DNA of 64,000 bases, taken from positions 186,001 through 250,000 of the forward strand of contig NZ_VVIQ01000001.1 in assembly GCF_009728485.1 (NCBI RefSeq), given 5' to 3'. The DNA comes from Prevotella vespertina (lineage in GTDB: Bacteria; Bacteroidota; Bacteroidia; Bacteroidales; Bacteroidaceae). The translations under genes were made by a program, and so were the position numbers. Of the stretch, positions 1 to 9,240 are shown one piece after another. How positions within the stretch are numbered: position 1 is the first letter of the stretch; each line of letters begins with the position of its first letter. Under the pieces are notes generated by a model. That model searched no databases and was not told where the DNA came from. It saw only the letters and a list, made by a program, of their open reading frames with translations.

Positions 1-41
1 GCCTTTGCAGGACTCTCTACTATTACCAGATTCTCTTGCAT
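1..41 (-). CDS. topA: DNA topoisomerase I, N-terminal fragment (runs off the window)
   Basis: Only the first 13 complete codons are present; read leftward from the ATG at 41 they give MQENLVIVESPAK, the conserved start of the Toprim domain of bacterial type IA topoisomerases (LVIVESPAKAKTI). These enzymes relax negative supercoils through a tyrosine that lies beyond the window edge. A TACTTTTG box sits about 30 bp upstream on the same strand and fits this start. The identification rests on a short but distinctive motif. Confidence 0.8.
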   Translation of the reverse strand, partial: MQENLVIVESPAK

Positions 42-71
42 GATTACTAATTGTACATTTTTTCAAGGACG

Positions 72-79
72 CAAAAGTA
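72..79 (-). promoter_or_regulatory. Promoter -7 box for topA
   Basis: Reverse strand reads TACTTTTG, matching the Bacteroidota sigma-ABfr -7 consensus TAnnTTTG. Predicted transcription start is near 67, giving a leader of about 26 nt before the topA ATG. Confidence 0.6.
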
Positions 80-120
80 CTTAAACTTTTTGCTTACACC
101 TTATATAATAGATAATTTTT

Positions 121-657
121 CTACTTTTTTAAGTATTCGTCATGCCTTTGAAGAAAATCACGAAGAGCTTGTCGGATGGAACGCAACCCAAATTGTTCTG
201 TATGAACTTCATTCAAAGGGGTCCATATAGCACTTTCTACATCATCTGCAGGACACAACTTTTCCTCATTTTCGACCTTACAAACAAAGAAAGCATCAAG
301 TGTTGGAATGTCAAAGCCACTGTAACGATACTTATTGGGAAGCGAACAGAAATAACACTTCTCCTTAATGACGAGGTTCGTTTCCTCCATTACTTCACGT
401 GCTAAAGCCTCTCCTATCGTTTCACCAATATCACAGAAACCACCTGGAAGATCCAACGTTCCACGTCCAGGATCAAACTTCCTTCGTGTTACTAGCAACT
501 CTCCTTTATCATTCAAAATAAAGGCGGCTACAGCAGAACTAGGATTAAGAAAATATTCAAAGCCGCAACTCTCACAACGTTTACTCTTTTCATTCTGTTC
601 AACAAAATGCTTACTTCCGCATACAGGGCAATACTGAAACTTCTCTAATACGTGCAT
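121..657 (-). CDS. Zinc-ribbon Nudix hydrolase
   Basis: A 178-residue protein with an N-terminal zinc ribbon (CPVC at 10-13 and CESC at 28-31) followed by a Nudix domain. The Nudix box starts at Gly73, with Glu79 and the REVMEE core at 87-92 that binds the metal; the final Gly of the consensus is Asn here. The family hydrolyses nucleoside diphosphate derivatives such as NADH, ADP-ribose or oxidised nucleotides; the zinc ribbon resembles NudC-like and other Nudix proteins, but the substrate cannot be told from sequence. It is monocistronic, transcribed in the same direction as topA, with a TATATTTG promoter box about 134 bp upstream. Confidence 0.85.
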   Translation of the reverse strand: MHVLEKFQYCPVCGSKHFVEQNEKSKRCESCGFEYFLNPSSAVAAFILNDKGELLVTRRKFDPGRGTLDLPGGFCDIGETIGEALAREVMEETNLVIKEKCYFCSLPNKYRYSGFDIPTLDAFFVCKVENEEKLCPADDVESAIWTPLNEVHTEQFGLRSIRQALRDFLQRHDEYLKK

Positions 658-790
658 AAAATGATTATTGGAGATGAATTATTGATTGAGAGAAAACTGA
701 TATATCCAATACCAAAAGAACAGTTGTTAACATAAAACTCACAATCATTAAAATACCTTTAGACTCAATGCCTTTTACTTCTTCAATTTG

Positions 791-798
791 CAAATATA
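791..798 (-). promoter_or_regulatory. Promoter -7 box for the Nudix gene
   Basis: Reverse strand reads TATATTTG. It would give a leader of about 128 nt before the Nudix ATG at 657. No nearer match to TAnnTTTG was seen. Confidence 0.5.
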
Positions 799-841
799 CT
801 AAAAACTCTAAACTTCCACTAGTTTAATCCTATATTTTTGT

Positions 842-849
842 TAACTTTG
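842..849 (+). promoter_or_regulatory. Promoter -7 box for the alpha/beta hydrolase, with a structured leader
   Basis: TAACTTTG matches TAnnTTTG. The predicted leader (about 855-960) holds two adjacent hairpins: TACAA/TTGTA (861-865 with 872-876) and GGAGG/CCTCC (882-886 with 892-896). Confidence 0.55.
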
Positions 850-960
850 CGCCAATAGGCTACAAATCTGCTTGTAACCAAGGAGGCATTACCTCCAGCA
901 TTAATAAAATTTTGATTATTACATCTTAGCGGATAAGAATCAAATAAACATTATATTAGA

Positions 961-1785
961 ATGAAATTAAGAAAACTTTTTCTTGTAGCTGGATTAGCTG
1001 CTATTGCAATGTCAATGTCAGCTCAGAGGGCTTTTGATGTTAAACTCTATAATGGTCATCCACCCTATGACAACGGCGACTCACAGGATACTGCAAAGGT
1101 TCGCGTATACCTTCCAATGGAAAAAGAAGCCACTGGACGTGCTGTTGTCATTTGTCCTGGTGGCGGATACACCTCTCTTTCTATGGACAAAGAAGGCTAT
1201 GATTGGGGGGAGTTCTTCCAGAATCAAGGTATAGCTGCTATCGTTCTAAAGTATCGTTTACCACATGGTGAACCCAATGTTCCTATTTCTGATGCCGAAC
1301 AAGCAATGAAGTTGGTACGTATGAATGCTACCAGTTGGAAGATTAATCGTAATGACATTGGTATCATGGGATTTTCTGCTGGTGGACATCTTGCAGCAAC
1401 TATTGCAACATGTAGTCAAGGTGAGGCAAAGCCAAATTTCCAGATTCTTTTCTACCCTGTCATTTCAATGGTAGAAGGCTATGGGCATGAAGGTAGTCGT
1501 ATCAACTTCTTAGGTAAACGCCCAAGCAAGCGTGACGAGAAGAAATACAGTGCAGATATGAACGTTAGTCGTGTTACTCCTCGCGCATTCATCGCTCTTA
1601 GTGACGATGATGATACTGTTCCACCTGCAAATGGTGTCAACTACTACACAGAACTTTATCGCAATGATGTTCGTGCTTCACTCCATGTTTACCCTGGTGG
1701 TGGTCATGGTTGGGGTAGTAAGATTGGTTTCCGTTATCACGAAGAAATGATGATGGATCTCAAAGCATGGTTGAAGAGTTTCTAA
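961..1785 (+). CDS. Secreted alpha/beta hydrolase (BD-FAE / acetyl-esterase type)
   Basis: A 274-residue protein with a signal peptide (hydrophobic 8-20, cleavage near the SAQ at 20-22). The oxyanion-hole motif CPGGGY is at 65-70, the nucleophile elbow GFSAGG places Ser139, an Asp in the DDDDTVPP stretch (215-222) and His249 in GGGHGW complete the triad. This arrangement is typical of the esterase/lipase branch that deacetylates xylan or other acylated glycans, and similar proteins are often misannotated as endo-1,4-beta-xylanase. The exact substrate is unknown. It is a single-gene unit with its own promoter and intrinsic terminator. Confidence 0.85.
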   Translation: MKLRKLFLVAGLAAIAMSMSAQRAFDVKLYNGHPPYDNGDSQDTAKVRVYLPMEKEATGRAVVICPGGGYTSLSMDKEGYDWGEFFQNQGIAAIVLKYRLPHGEPNVPISDAEQAMKLVRMNATSWKINRNDIGIMGFSAGGHLAATIATCSQGEAKPNFQILFYPVISMVEGYGHEGSRINFLGKRPSKRDEKKYSADMNVSRVTPRAFIALSDDDDTVPPANGVNYYTELYRNDVRASLHVYPGGGHGWGSKIGFRYHEEMMMDLKAWLKSF

Positions 1786-1864
1786 ACTCTTACCAACATT
1801 ATCCATAGAGACAATAGTTAACAACATATTGTTATCTGGAAAAACTTAATTAGCTTATAATTCT

Positions 1865-1896
1865 TGCGGGGTTGCCTTTACAGAGGCAATTCCGCA
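1865..1896 (+). terminator. Intrinsic terminator after the alpha/beta hydrolase
   Basis: Thirteen-base-pair stem (1865-1877 with 1884-1896, including two G-T pairs), 6-nt loop, followed by TTTATTTTTG. Confidence 0.8.
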
Positions 1897-1923
1897 TTTA
1901 TTTTTGAACATCGAACTATTAAT

Positions 1924-2014
1924 CTATTAACACTAAGCTTTGAGCCTACTAACACTAACCTTTGAATCGACTAACACTAATCTTTTTGAACTTTGACCAT
2001 TGACTATTGAACTA
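1924..2014. repeat. Intergenic array, period 22-23 bp (about 3-4 units)
   Basis: Units at 1924-1945, 1946-1968 and 1969-1991 share the core CTAACACTAA then CTTTGA; a fourth unit (1992-2014) is degenerate. It lies just after the terminator of the hydrolase gene, in the convergent gap with the lipoprotein gene on the other strand. Confidence 0.75.
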
Positions 2015-2354
2015 GGAACTTTATACACTTGGTGCAGTTCTCCATTTAGCAAAAGACCATAAGGTTAAAATCAGAGGTCAAAGGGTAGAGGGTGAGCCTG
2101 CTTTTTCTTTTCCTGCTGCAAAGATAAGCAGTTTTAGATAGAAAACAATGGGTTTTCGGGGTACAAGACTAACAAGTATTGCAAACACCGATGTAAGGCA
2201 CTGTATTACAAGAAGATAAAGGTAAATGTAACCTTCTGACCATATCTACTTAACAAGTTAACAACTGACCTAACGGAATAAAGTCCAGAGAGCAAAAATA
2301 AATGATCAAAAGAAGAAAAGTTCAATATTACATGTCTAACAATCACAAAATCAC

Positions 2355-2512
2355 AAAATCACAAATCACAAAAAGGTAGTTTCAATATGCAAAATGGAAT
2401 CCCATATAATATAATACCTTATTAATAAATGATAATATATAATGTCTATTTTAATTATGCGAAAACATGAAAAAACCTAAATGTGATTGTGATTGGTGTG
2501 ATTTGTGATTTT
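2355..2512. repeat. Inverted repeat of AATCACA-rich arms
   Basis: A perfect 16-bp inverted repeat (2355-2370 and 2497-2512, AAAATCACAAATCACA and its complement), each arm part of a longer run of AATCACA heptamers. The 126-bp spacer is AT-rich and noncoding. This is the main content of the 1786-2731 gap besides the terminator and the 22-23-bp array. Confidence 0.75.
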
Positions 2513-2731
2513 AGTCTCTAACAATACAAGTATGTTTTTAACTTTGCTGTCACTTTTACATTACTCGCTTCTAACATACTCCCAACGAGATACAAAGTTT
2601 AAGTTGTAACAGCAATGACATCAACGACAAAAATGAGATTTTTTATTCTCGTCATTGTTCTTTATTTATCTTACAAAAAAATAGTTGGGATGCACAAGTA
2701 TGTACATCCCCACAAAGTTTACAATCTTTTT

Positions 2732-3886
2732 TTATAATAGTTTCTCTATTTCTTCACTCAAATTCTGTATCTGTGATGGATTTTTTACAACGTTATTACC
2801 ACGATCAATAAGATAGATGATTGGCATAGTCTGCGCAGGAGCAGTATATGCACGACTGATACCCGTATCATCATAAACGTTTATCCAAGGAAGACTGGCT
2901 ACTTGTTCTTTCCAGAAATGAGCGTTATTATCGAGAGAAACCATGTAGATCTCCAATCCACGATCATGATACTTGTTATAAAGTTCACGCATTTTCATGA
3001 TGTACTCAGTTGATCCTTCTGCTGAGAAAACATGGAAATCAAGCAAGACAACCTTTCCTTTTAAATCAGTAAGATGATGTTCTACACCACGATTATCACG
3101 CAAAGGTAAATCTATAACTCCCATCTCCTTCGCATCTACCTCCACAGGCTTAGTTTGTGCTTGCACTATTCTCTCGTCTTTCATCCCTTTGATGGTGATA
3201 TTATGCAGGTTCTGTGTACGATCCGAACCAGGATAATAAGTGTCCCAACTCGTTGCAACAGCTCCAAACACCTTATTATCCTTGGCATCCTTAGTAGGGT
3301 CAAAGATTAAACGAGCTTCATTCCCCACTACAATGTATTGGAATAAAGCAAAGTAACTATAAGCACGCATTGGTTCTTTGAAGATGTAATTACGTGACAC
3401 ATCTTGCTTATAACCACTAACAAGAACATTCACTAAAGAGTCGGCAATATCTGGACGCTCGGCATAAATAGTTTGACACTGAGCTTGTAAGTCAACTTGC
3501 TTCAAAGCTAACTCCTTTATTTTCTCATTCTCATAAGAACCTTTTACAGAATAATCTGTTGCCATCTGCGGATAAGTAGCCTGTACATTAACCGTTTCAG
3601 TAGAGTCTATAGCGATATTAATAATCTGTCCGGCAATACGCAAACGAAAGAACTCTGGATGATCAACCTTATCTGAAGAGAACGAAAAATTGCCCTTTTC
3701 ATCGAGTTTTACAGAATCTATTGTAGAGAAACCTTCTAGACCATTATGCTCAAAATAGAGTACAGAATCTTTTGCATTAGCAATTGAGCCATTAACATGA
3801 AATTGTTCTCCAGCACAACTAGCCAGCACAATTACCCCCACAGCTATTATTCCTGCAACGAATATTCTTTTGATAGTATGCTTCAT
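2732..3886 (-). CDS. DUF4369/thioredoxin-fold lipoprotein lacking the CxxC
   Basis: A 384-residue lipoprotein: hydrophobic signal then lipobox VLASC with Cys24. The N-terminal half looks like a DUF4369 domain (beta-rich, FHVNGSIANAKDSVLYFEH onward), the C-terminal half (about 255-384) like the AhpC/TSA-TlpA thioredoxin fold (LKGKVVLLDFHVFSAEG, then PIIYLIDRGN with the cis-Pro). Where relatives carry WCxPC after the first beta strand, this protein reads FSAEGSTEY, so it has no redox pair; the only other Cys is in the middle region. It therefore probably does not act as a disulfide oxidoreductase and may be a binding or structural lipoprotein of the periplasm or outer membrane. A TACCTTTG promoter box lies about 42 bp upstream. 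Confidence 0.8.
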   Translation of the reverse strand: MKHTIKRIFVAGIIAVGVIVLASCAGEQFHVNGSIANAKDSVLYFEHNGLEGFSTIDSVKLDEKGNFSFSSDKVDHPEFFRLRIAGQIINIAIDSTETVNVQATYPQMATDYSVKGSYENEKIKELALKQVDLQAQCQTIYAERPDIADSLVNVLVSGYKQDVSRNYIFKEPMRAYSYFALFQYIVVGNEARLIFDPTKDAKDNKVFGAVATSWDTYYPGSDRTQNLHNITIKGMKDERIVQAQTKPVEVDAKEMGVIDLPLRDNRGVEHHLTDLKGKVVLLDFHVFSAEGSTEYIMKMRELYNKYHDRGLEIYMVSLDNNAHFWKEQVASLPWINVYDDTGISRAYTAPAQTMPIIYLIDRGNNVVKNPSQIQNLSEEIEKLL

Positions 3887-3927
3887 TAATTAATAGATAT
3901 TACGTTTTTAACTTTTAAAGTTTCGTG

Positions 3928-3935
3928 CAAAGGTA
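3928..3935 (-). promoter_or_regulatory. Promoter -7 box for the thioredoxin-fold lipoprotein
   Basis: Reverse strand reads TACCTTTG, with the ATG about 42 bp further on. Confidence 0.6.
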
Positions 3936-4291
3936 ACGTAAATTGAGAAAACAGCAAAGCAATTAGTATCAAATATTATCAAAGTGATATATAAAAAACA
4001 AAGTATTCTCCCCCTAATCTTCTGACTATTCCATTTTTCTTTCCTACGCCTCATTTCTACCTCACAAGAAACTTTACGTCAATTTACACAACCACCAAAT
4101 AAGTTTAGAAAGAGATATTCTCTTTTTAGCTCATAAGGCGATTTTATTTGCTATAGTATTACCTTCTAAGATAAAGAGTACATTACTTTAGATCTACTTT
4201 TAGTTTAATAATTATCAAATTTTAATTTTATAATAAATATTTTTAGTCTATTTTTAATTTAGAAAAAGCCTTTTCAGAAACATTCAATAGT

Positions 4292-4299
4292 TACTTTTG
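4292..4299 (+). promoter_or_regulatory. Possible distal pnp promoter
   Basis: TACTTTTG matches the -7 consensus but lies 343 bp before the pnp start, with no convincing gene between. The rest of the 3887-4641 gap is AT-rich and contains no gene that I can support. Confidence 0.4.
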
Positions 4300-4514
4300 C
4301 AACATAGGTTACATACCCATAAAGGACTATCTTGCTCTATACCACGTTTTAAAGACTTACATCTATAATGGAGAAAGCTGATGATGAAGAACATAGAAGA
4401 TCACTAGTTTTCCCTAGACAACAAGTTAGAACAACAAGAGAAAACAATTTTAAAATCATTGATTATCAGTCGAAAATAAATAGCCAATTATTTGTTCGTT
4501 AAATATATAATAGG

Positions 4515-4522
4515 TAAATTTG
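4515..4522 (+). promoter_or_regulatory. Proximal pnp promoter and structured leader
   Basis: TAAATTTG matches TAnnTTTG and gives a leader of about 115 nt. That leader contains a hairpin at 4558-4582 (CGTT/AGCG plus AAGGT/ACCTT, loop ATCAA), possibly closed further by AGGGA (4553-4557) with TCCCT (4600-4604). Confidence 0.6.
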
Positions 4523-4641
4523 CACGGATTAATTTTGAAGGGATGCGTGAAAAGGGACGTTAGAAGGTATCAAACCTTAGCGTACATATCACTTTTTGTT
4601 CCCTAGATGTTGGTCAAAACAATAAGTATTTTTAATTTTAG

Positions 4642-6897
4642 ATGAACGTAATTACGAAAACAGTTCAATTGCCAGATGGAAGAACCATCTCAATTGAAAC
4701 CGGAAAGGTTGCAAAGCAGGCAGATGGAGCCGCAGTGCTCCGCATGGGCAACACAGTACTTCTTGCCACTGTTTGTGCAGCTAAAGAGGCAGTTCCGGGT
4801 ACAGACTTTATGCCTTTGCAAGTTGATTATCGCGAGCAATATGCTGCAGCAGGACGTTATCCAGGTGGTTTCACCAAACGCGAAGGCAAAGCAAATGACG
4901 ATGAAATCCTTACTTCACGCCTTGTGGATCGCGTACTTCGCCCACTATTCCCATCAGATTATCACTGCGAAGTTTATGTACAGGTAATGCTGTTATCAGC
5001 CGATGGCATTGATCAGCCAGACGCTCTCGCAGGATTTGCAGCATCAGCAGCTTTAGCAGCTTCTGACATCCCTATTGATTATCCTACATCAGAGGTTCGC
5101 GTTGCACGTGTTAATGGTGAGTATGTCATCAACCCTACCTTCGAGCAGATGAAACATGCAGACATGGATCTCATGGTGGGTGCTACTAAGGACAACATCA
5201 TGATGGTTGAGGGTGAGATGGATGAGGTTTCTGAACAGGATCTTATTGGCGCTTTGAAGGCAGCACATGAGGCTATCAAACCTATGTGTGAGATGCAGGA
5301 AGAGCTTTCTAAGGCATGTGGTACTGACGTAAAACGTGAGTATGACGACGAAATCAATGATGAAGACTTACGCGAACAGGTACGCAAAGAGACATACGAT
5401 GCTTGCTATGCTGAGGCTCAAAGCGGTGACAACGATAAGAAACATCGTGAAGAAACCTACGAGAAAATCAAGTCTGATTTCATTGAAGCATACGATGCAG
5501 CACACACTGACTTAAGTGAAGACGACCTCGAAGAAAAACACGCAGAAATAGAAAGATACTTTGCTGATGTTCAACGTGACTCTATGCGTCGCAGTGTACT
5601 TGACACTGGCAAGCGTATGGATGGACGTGCAACGGATGAGATTCGACCAATATGGTGCGAGGTAGATACTCTACCAATGCCACACGGAAGTGCTATCTTC
5701 CAACGCGGTGAAACGATGTCTTTATCAACTTGTACACTCGGTACCAAGATGGACGAGAAGATGGTTGACAACGTGTTAGATAAGAGCTATCAACGCTTCC
5801 TCTTACACTATAACTTCCCTCCATTCTGTACTGGTGAAGCTAAGGCACAACGTGGTGTTGGTCGTCGTGAGATTGGTCATGGTCACTTGGCATGGCGTGC
5901 TTTGAAGGGTCAGATTCCAGCAGATTTCCCATACACTGTACGCTTAGTTAGCCAGATTCTTGAGTCTAATGGTTCTTCATCAATGGCTACCGTATGTGCA
6001 GGAACATTGGCATTGATGGATGCAGGTGTTCCAATGAAGAAGCCTGTATCTGGTATTGCTATGGGTCTTATCAAGAACCCAGGTGAGGACAAATATGCTG
6101 TATTGAGCGATATTCTTGGTGATGAGGATCACTTAGGAGATATGGACTTTAAGACTACAGGTACTAAGGATGGTTTGACTGCAACACAGATGGATATCAA
6201 GTGTGATGGTCTATCATTCGAAATCTTGGAGAAGGCTTTGATGCAGGCTAAGGCTGGTCGTGAGCATATCCTTAACCTATTGACAGAGACTATCGCAGAG
6301 CCACGTCAGGAAATGAAACCACAGGTTCCACGTATTATCCAATTGGAGATTCCAAAGGAGTTCATTGGTGCTGTGATTGGTCCTGGTGGTAAGATTATCC
6401 AGCAGATACAGGAAGAAACAGGTGCTACTATCACAATCGAAGAGACAGAGGGAATTGGTAAGGTACAAGTTTCTGCGCCTAACAAGGATTCTATTGATGC
6501 TGCTCTTGGTAAGATAAAGGCAATCGTTGCCGTTCCAGAGATTGGCGAGGTATATGAAGGAACTGTGCGTTCTATCATGCCATATGGTTGCTTTGTAGAG
6601 ATTCTGCCAGGTAAGGACGGCTTGCTTCACATCTCTGAAATCGACTGGAAGCGTCTTGAGACTGTTGAAGAAGCTGGTATCAAGGAAGGCGACAAGATTA
6701 AGGTTAAGTTGCTCGACATCGATCCTAAGACTGGTAAGTACAAGCTTTCTCGTCGTGTATTACTCGAGAAGCCAGAGGGTTATGTAGAGCCACAGCGCCG
6801 TCCACGTGGTGACCGTCGTCCACGTCGTGATGGTGAGCATCGTCATGAAGAGCGTCGTCCACGTCGCGAGAATAACGATGTAGAGAATAACGAATAA
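4642..6897 (+). CDS. pnp: Polyribonucleotide nucleotidyltransferase (PNPase)
   Basis: A 751-residue PNPase, the phosphorolytic 3'-to-5' exoribonuclease of RNA turnover. The sequence shows the two RNase PH-like halves (the second includes [20 protein letters not shown] and [15 protein letters not shown]), an all-helical linker rich in Asp/Glu/Lys between them, a KH domain with the GPGGK loop near residue 580, and an S1 domain ([15 protein letters not shown] onward). The last 35 residues form an Arg-rich, low-complexity tail, common in Bacteroidota RNA-binding proteins. It is longer than E. coli PNPase (711) because of linker and tail. rpsO is not adjacent, unlike in many bacteria. It appears monocistronic. 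Confidence 0.97.
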   Translation: MNVITKTVQLPDGRTISIETGKVAKQADGAAVLRMGNTVLLATVCAAKEAVPGTDFMPLQVDYREQYAAAGRYPGGFTKREGKANDDEILTSRLVDRVLRPLFPSDYHCEVYVQVMLLSADGIDQPDALAGFAASAALAASDIPIDYPTSEVRVARVNGEYVINPTFEQMKHADMDLMVGATKDNIMMVEGEMDEVSEQDLIGALKAAHEAIKPMCEMQEELSKACGTDVKREYDDEINDEDLREQVRKETYDACYAEAQSGDNDKKHREETYEKIKSDFIEAYDAAHTDLSEDDLEEKHAEIERYFADVQRDSMRRSVLDTGKRMDGRATDEIRPIWCEVDTLPMPHGSAIFQRGETMSLSTCTLGTKMDEKMVDNVLDKSYQRFLLHYNFPPFCTGEAKAQRGVGRREIGHGHLAWRALKGQIPADFPYTVRLVSQILESNGSSSMATVCAGTLALMDAGVPMKKPVSGIAMGLIKNPGEDKYAVLSDILGDEDHLGDMDFKTTGTKDGLTATQMDIKCDGLSFEILEKALMQAKAGREHILNLLTETIAEPRQEMKPQVPRIIQLEIPKEFIGAVIGPGGKIIQQIQEETGATITIEETEGIGKVQVSAPNKDSIDAALGKIKAIVAVPEIGEVYEGTVRSIMPYGCFVEILPGKDGLLHISEIDWKRLETVEEAGIKEGDKIKVKLLDIDPKTGKYKLSRRVLLEKPEGYVEPQRRPRGDRRPRRDGEHRHEERRPRRENNDVENNE

Positions 6898-6921
6898 TCG
6901 TTCGTTTGAAATAATACTATA

Positions 6922-6956
6922 ATCCCCCAGAAGTCGACTATAGCTTGCTGGGGGAT
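6922..6956. terminator. Hairpin terminator after pnp
   Basis: Perfect 9-bp stem ATCCCCCAG (6922-6930) with CTGGGGGAT (6948-6956), 17-nt loop. The following T-run is weak (CATATTTC). Confidence 0.6.
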
Positions 6957-7008
6957 CATATTTCAATATCTACAAGGCCACGTAGATACAATTTCAATTC
7001 TACCTGAC

Positions 7009-7054
7009 TATATAAACCACATCATCTAAATTATATAAACCACATCTATCTAAC
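7009..7054. repeat. Two direct repeats of 23 bp
   Basis: Units 7009-7031 and 7032-7054 both begin TATATAAACCACATC. They lie between the pnp terminator and the small acidic protein gene. TATATAAACCAC also occurs at 48722, just before the largest array. Confidence 0.7.
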
Positions 7055-7112
7055 CACTTTTGTGAGATAAAATGATCTTACATTTAATTTAAACAACGCT
7101 ATTAACACTAAA

Positions 7113-7307
7113 ATGAAAAAAGACTATCTTTCTCCCACTATGGTTGTAATTCCAATCATAATGGAATTTTCTCTCTTAGAATCAGCCTCTGGTGATCTCC
7201 CTAAAGGTTCCGAAGGACACAACATGGATGATGAAGACGAGGAGTATGAGATGGACGAACCAGCTACTCTCAGTGTTCCAGCTAAACATACATCAATCTT
7301 ATCTTGA
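7113..7307 (+). CDS. Small acidic MKKxYxSP protein
   Basis: A 64-residue protein of unknown function. It starts MKKDYLSPTM, has LLES at 21-24, then a strongly acidic patch (MDDEDEEYEMDE, about 38-49). The same layout (MKKxYxSP start, hydrophobic/LL-S segment, DDM/DDD acidic patch) recurs in the gene at 32504-32725. Short proteins with this start are frequent in Prevotella and Bacteroides next to secreted protein genes. There is no classical signal peptide. It ends 13 nt before the following lipoprotein gene and is probably cotranscribed with it. The recurrence of the pattern supports it as a real gene; no biochemical role can be assigned. Confidence 0.7.
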   Translation: MKKDYLSPTMVVIPIIMEFSLLESASGDLPKGSEGHNMDDEDEEYEMDEPATLSVPAKHTSILS

Positions 7308-7320
7308 AATAACTGAAATT

Positions 7321-9159
7321 ATGAATTACATTGTAAAAACATTAATTTACGCGACAATAACACTTGGACTTGTTGCCTGCTCGCAGGAAGATATCAATTC
7401 AACTGAGCAACAGAAAGCAAAAGAAGAAATTACTTTCACCGTTGATGTTACATTAGACAAGAATGTAGAGGATATGGTGAACGCAAAACAGATGACAAAT
7501 GTATGGGATGCCGAACAGCCTGCTGCGACCCGTACACCTATTACTTACGATAAGCAAGGGTCATTGACTTATAACTGGAGGGTTGGAAGTACGATTCCTT
7601 TATTTGTCTATATCACTGATGGAACACGCCAAATAAGTAGAAAGGTAGCCAAGGGTTTGCAGATTATCTCAGCCAATAAGGGTTACTTTACGTTCTCCGT
7701 ACCATCTGATTTTGACTTGTCTAAACTGCAAGTGGCATCAGCTACGGGTAAGGAAGACGGTGTAGAAAATGGTGCATGGACACAAGGTATTGGCGCAAAT
7801 GGCGTCATGAGGGTTTTTGGACCAAAGGTTATAGATGCGAGTTCATACGATTATAACATCCCACTCTATTCTAAGTTAACGAAAGTAGACCCTGCTACAA
7901 AGCACGCTAAAGTTCAGTTTTTAATGTTAGGAAGCTGGATTGGCGTTAGAGCAAAGTCGGATATGTATTACAAGAGCAACGTTTATTCTATTGCCTTGAA
8001 GTCTGACGTGCTCCACATGGATGGTACATTTGACCTCTCACAAGCTTCTCCTGTATGGAAACCAAGTTCATACAGAATTAATATAGATAGACGACAGGGG
8101 AAAGTTTTAGACGAATGTGACACGATTAGAGTTAATAATTTCGCTATCGGTGGTGAGGCTGATGGAGCAGGAACAACCAAGTATACCAAGCCTTTCTATA
8201 TCTGGGTAAAGGCTACGCCAGGTGTCACCAGTACGAAAAAAGCAAGAGTTATCCTCCGCAGTGAGGCTGATAGCAAGACAGGTGCAGTAGCTCCACAGAT
8301 TGATTTCTTGTCTATGCGTAATCGATTCTACCGTGAAGCGAAAGCTATTGTAGACTTCAAAGATGGCGATACGTATAACTTTAGTATCAATGCAAGTCTG
8401 AAAGAGACACGTGGAGCATTGATGATAACAGAGTATTACCACTCTTCTGCAGAAAACGGAGAGAACAGTTGGATTGAGATAACAAATGCTTCAAGAGAGA
8501 CAGTATCGTTGAAAGGCTATTATCTTGTGAGTCCAAACCCATGGAATGTACCTCCTTATGGAGCATTATATGTCGCTAATCTGACTGACCTCAAAGCATT
8601 GAGTCGAGGAAGTAGTAGTGTTGGTATGCCAGGAAACTCAACAACATCGATACCTGCAGGAAAGTCTATTTGCTTAGCTGCGGGCACAGGCTATGCAGAA
8701 GTTGTAGCTAAGAATAAGGCTTATCAAGTAATCAATACAGGGTCTGGAGTGTCTACTCCGTCAGCTGTTACGGGTGGTGTACGTTATTCAAAGTATATTT
8801 GTAAAGACGGTTGGAACATCGATTTGAAAGACCCAAACAATAATATAGTAGACAATTTTGGTGTTGAAGTGGGCTATTTGTTGAATGGCAGCAATGGTTT
8901 CTATTATAATTATTATTTAGGAGAGAGAGATTTTATTCGTTCAAAGGAGACACCTTTTAATGCTCCTTATAATGGATTTAATCCAAAGGGATGGTATTAT
9001 ATGCCGATAGAAACAAGTGGATTAAACTTCCTTGGAACCTTTAATGATTATGATAGTAGGTTCATACCATTCGTGAATTATAAAGATGGTGGAAGTGGGA
9101 ATAGACCAGAACGCTACCGTAATATGTCTTATTACACCAATATCATTCATCTTCCATAA
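7321..9159 (+). CDS. Lipoprotein with fimbrillin-like N-terminus and lamin-tail-like domain
   Basis: The frame is open from 7192, but the ATG at 7321 gives a proper lipoprotein start: MNYIVKTLIYATITLGLVAC with lipobox Cys20; the upstream part only overlaps the preceding gene. Of 612 residues, roughly 30-360 look like a Bacteroidota fimbrillin-type beta domain (ITFTVDVT strand, then TRTPITYD and a W-x-GSTIPLFVY segment). From about 364 the text ALMITEYYHSS and SWIEITNAS resembles a lamin-tail (LTD) or DUF4876-like immunoglobulin domain. The protein is probably displayed on the cell surface; ligand or assembly role is unknown. It follows the small acidic protein in a likely two-gene operon. Confidence 0.75.
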   Translation: MNYIVKTLIYATITLGLVACSQEDINSTEQQKAKEEITFTVDVTLDKNVEDMVNAKQMTNVWDAEQPAATRTPITYDKQGSLTYNWRVGSTIPLFVYITDGTRQISRKVAKGLQIISANKGYFTFSVPSDFDLSKLQVASATGKEDGVENGAWTQGIGANGVMRVFGPKVIDASSYDYNIPLYSKLTKVDPATKHAKVQFLMLGSWIGVRAKSDMYYKSNVYSIALKSDVLHMDGTFDLSQASPVWKPSSYRINIDRRQGKVLDECDTIRVNNFAIGGEADGAGTTKYTKPFYIWVKATPGVTSTKKARVILRSEADSKTGAVAPQIDFLSMRNRFYREAKAIVDFKDGDTYNFSINASLKETRGALMITEYYHSSAENGENSWIEITNASRETVSLKGYYLVSPNPWNVPPYGALYVANLTDLKALSRGSSSVGMPGNSTTSIPAGKSICLAAGTGYAEVVAKNKAYQVINTGSGVSTPSAVTGGVRYSKYICKDGWNIDLKDPNNNIVDNFGVEVGYLLNGSNGFYYNYYLGERDFIRSKETPFNAPYNGFNPKGWYYMPIETSGLNFLGTFNDYDSRFIPFVNYKDGGSGNRPERYRNMSYYTNIIHLP

Positions 9160-9240
9160 GCAAAGCAAATAGAAGATATTTGATTAATAGAGAATAAATG
9201 ACATCTAGCTTAGCATTAATTATATAAGTTCGATAGGAGG

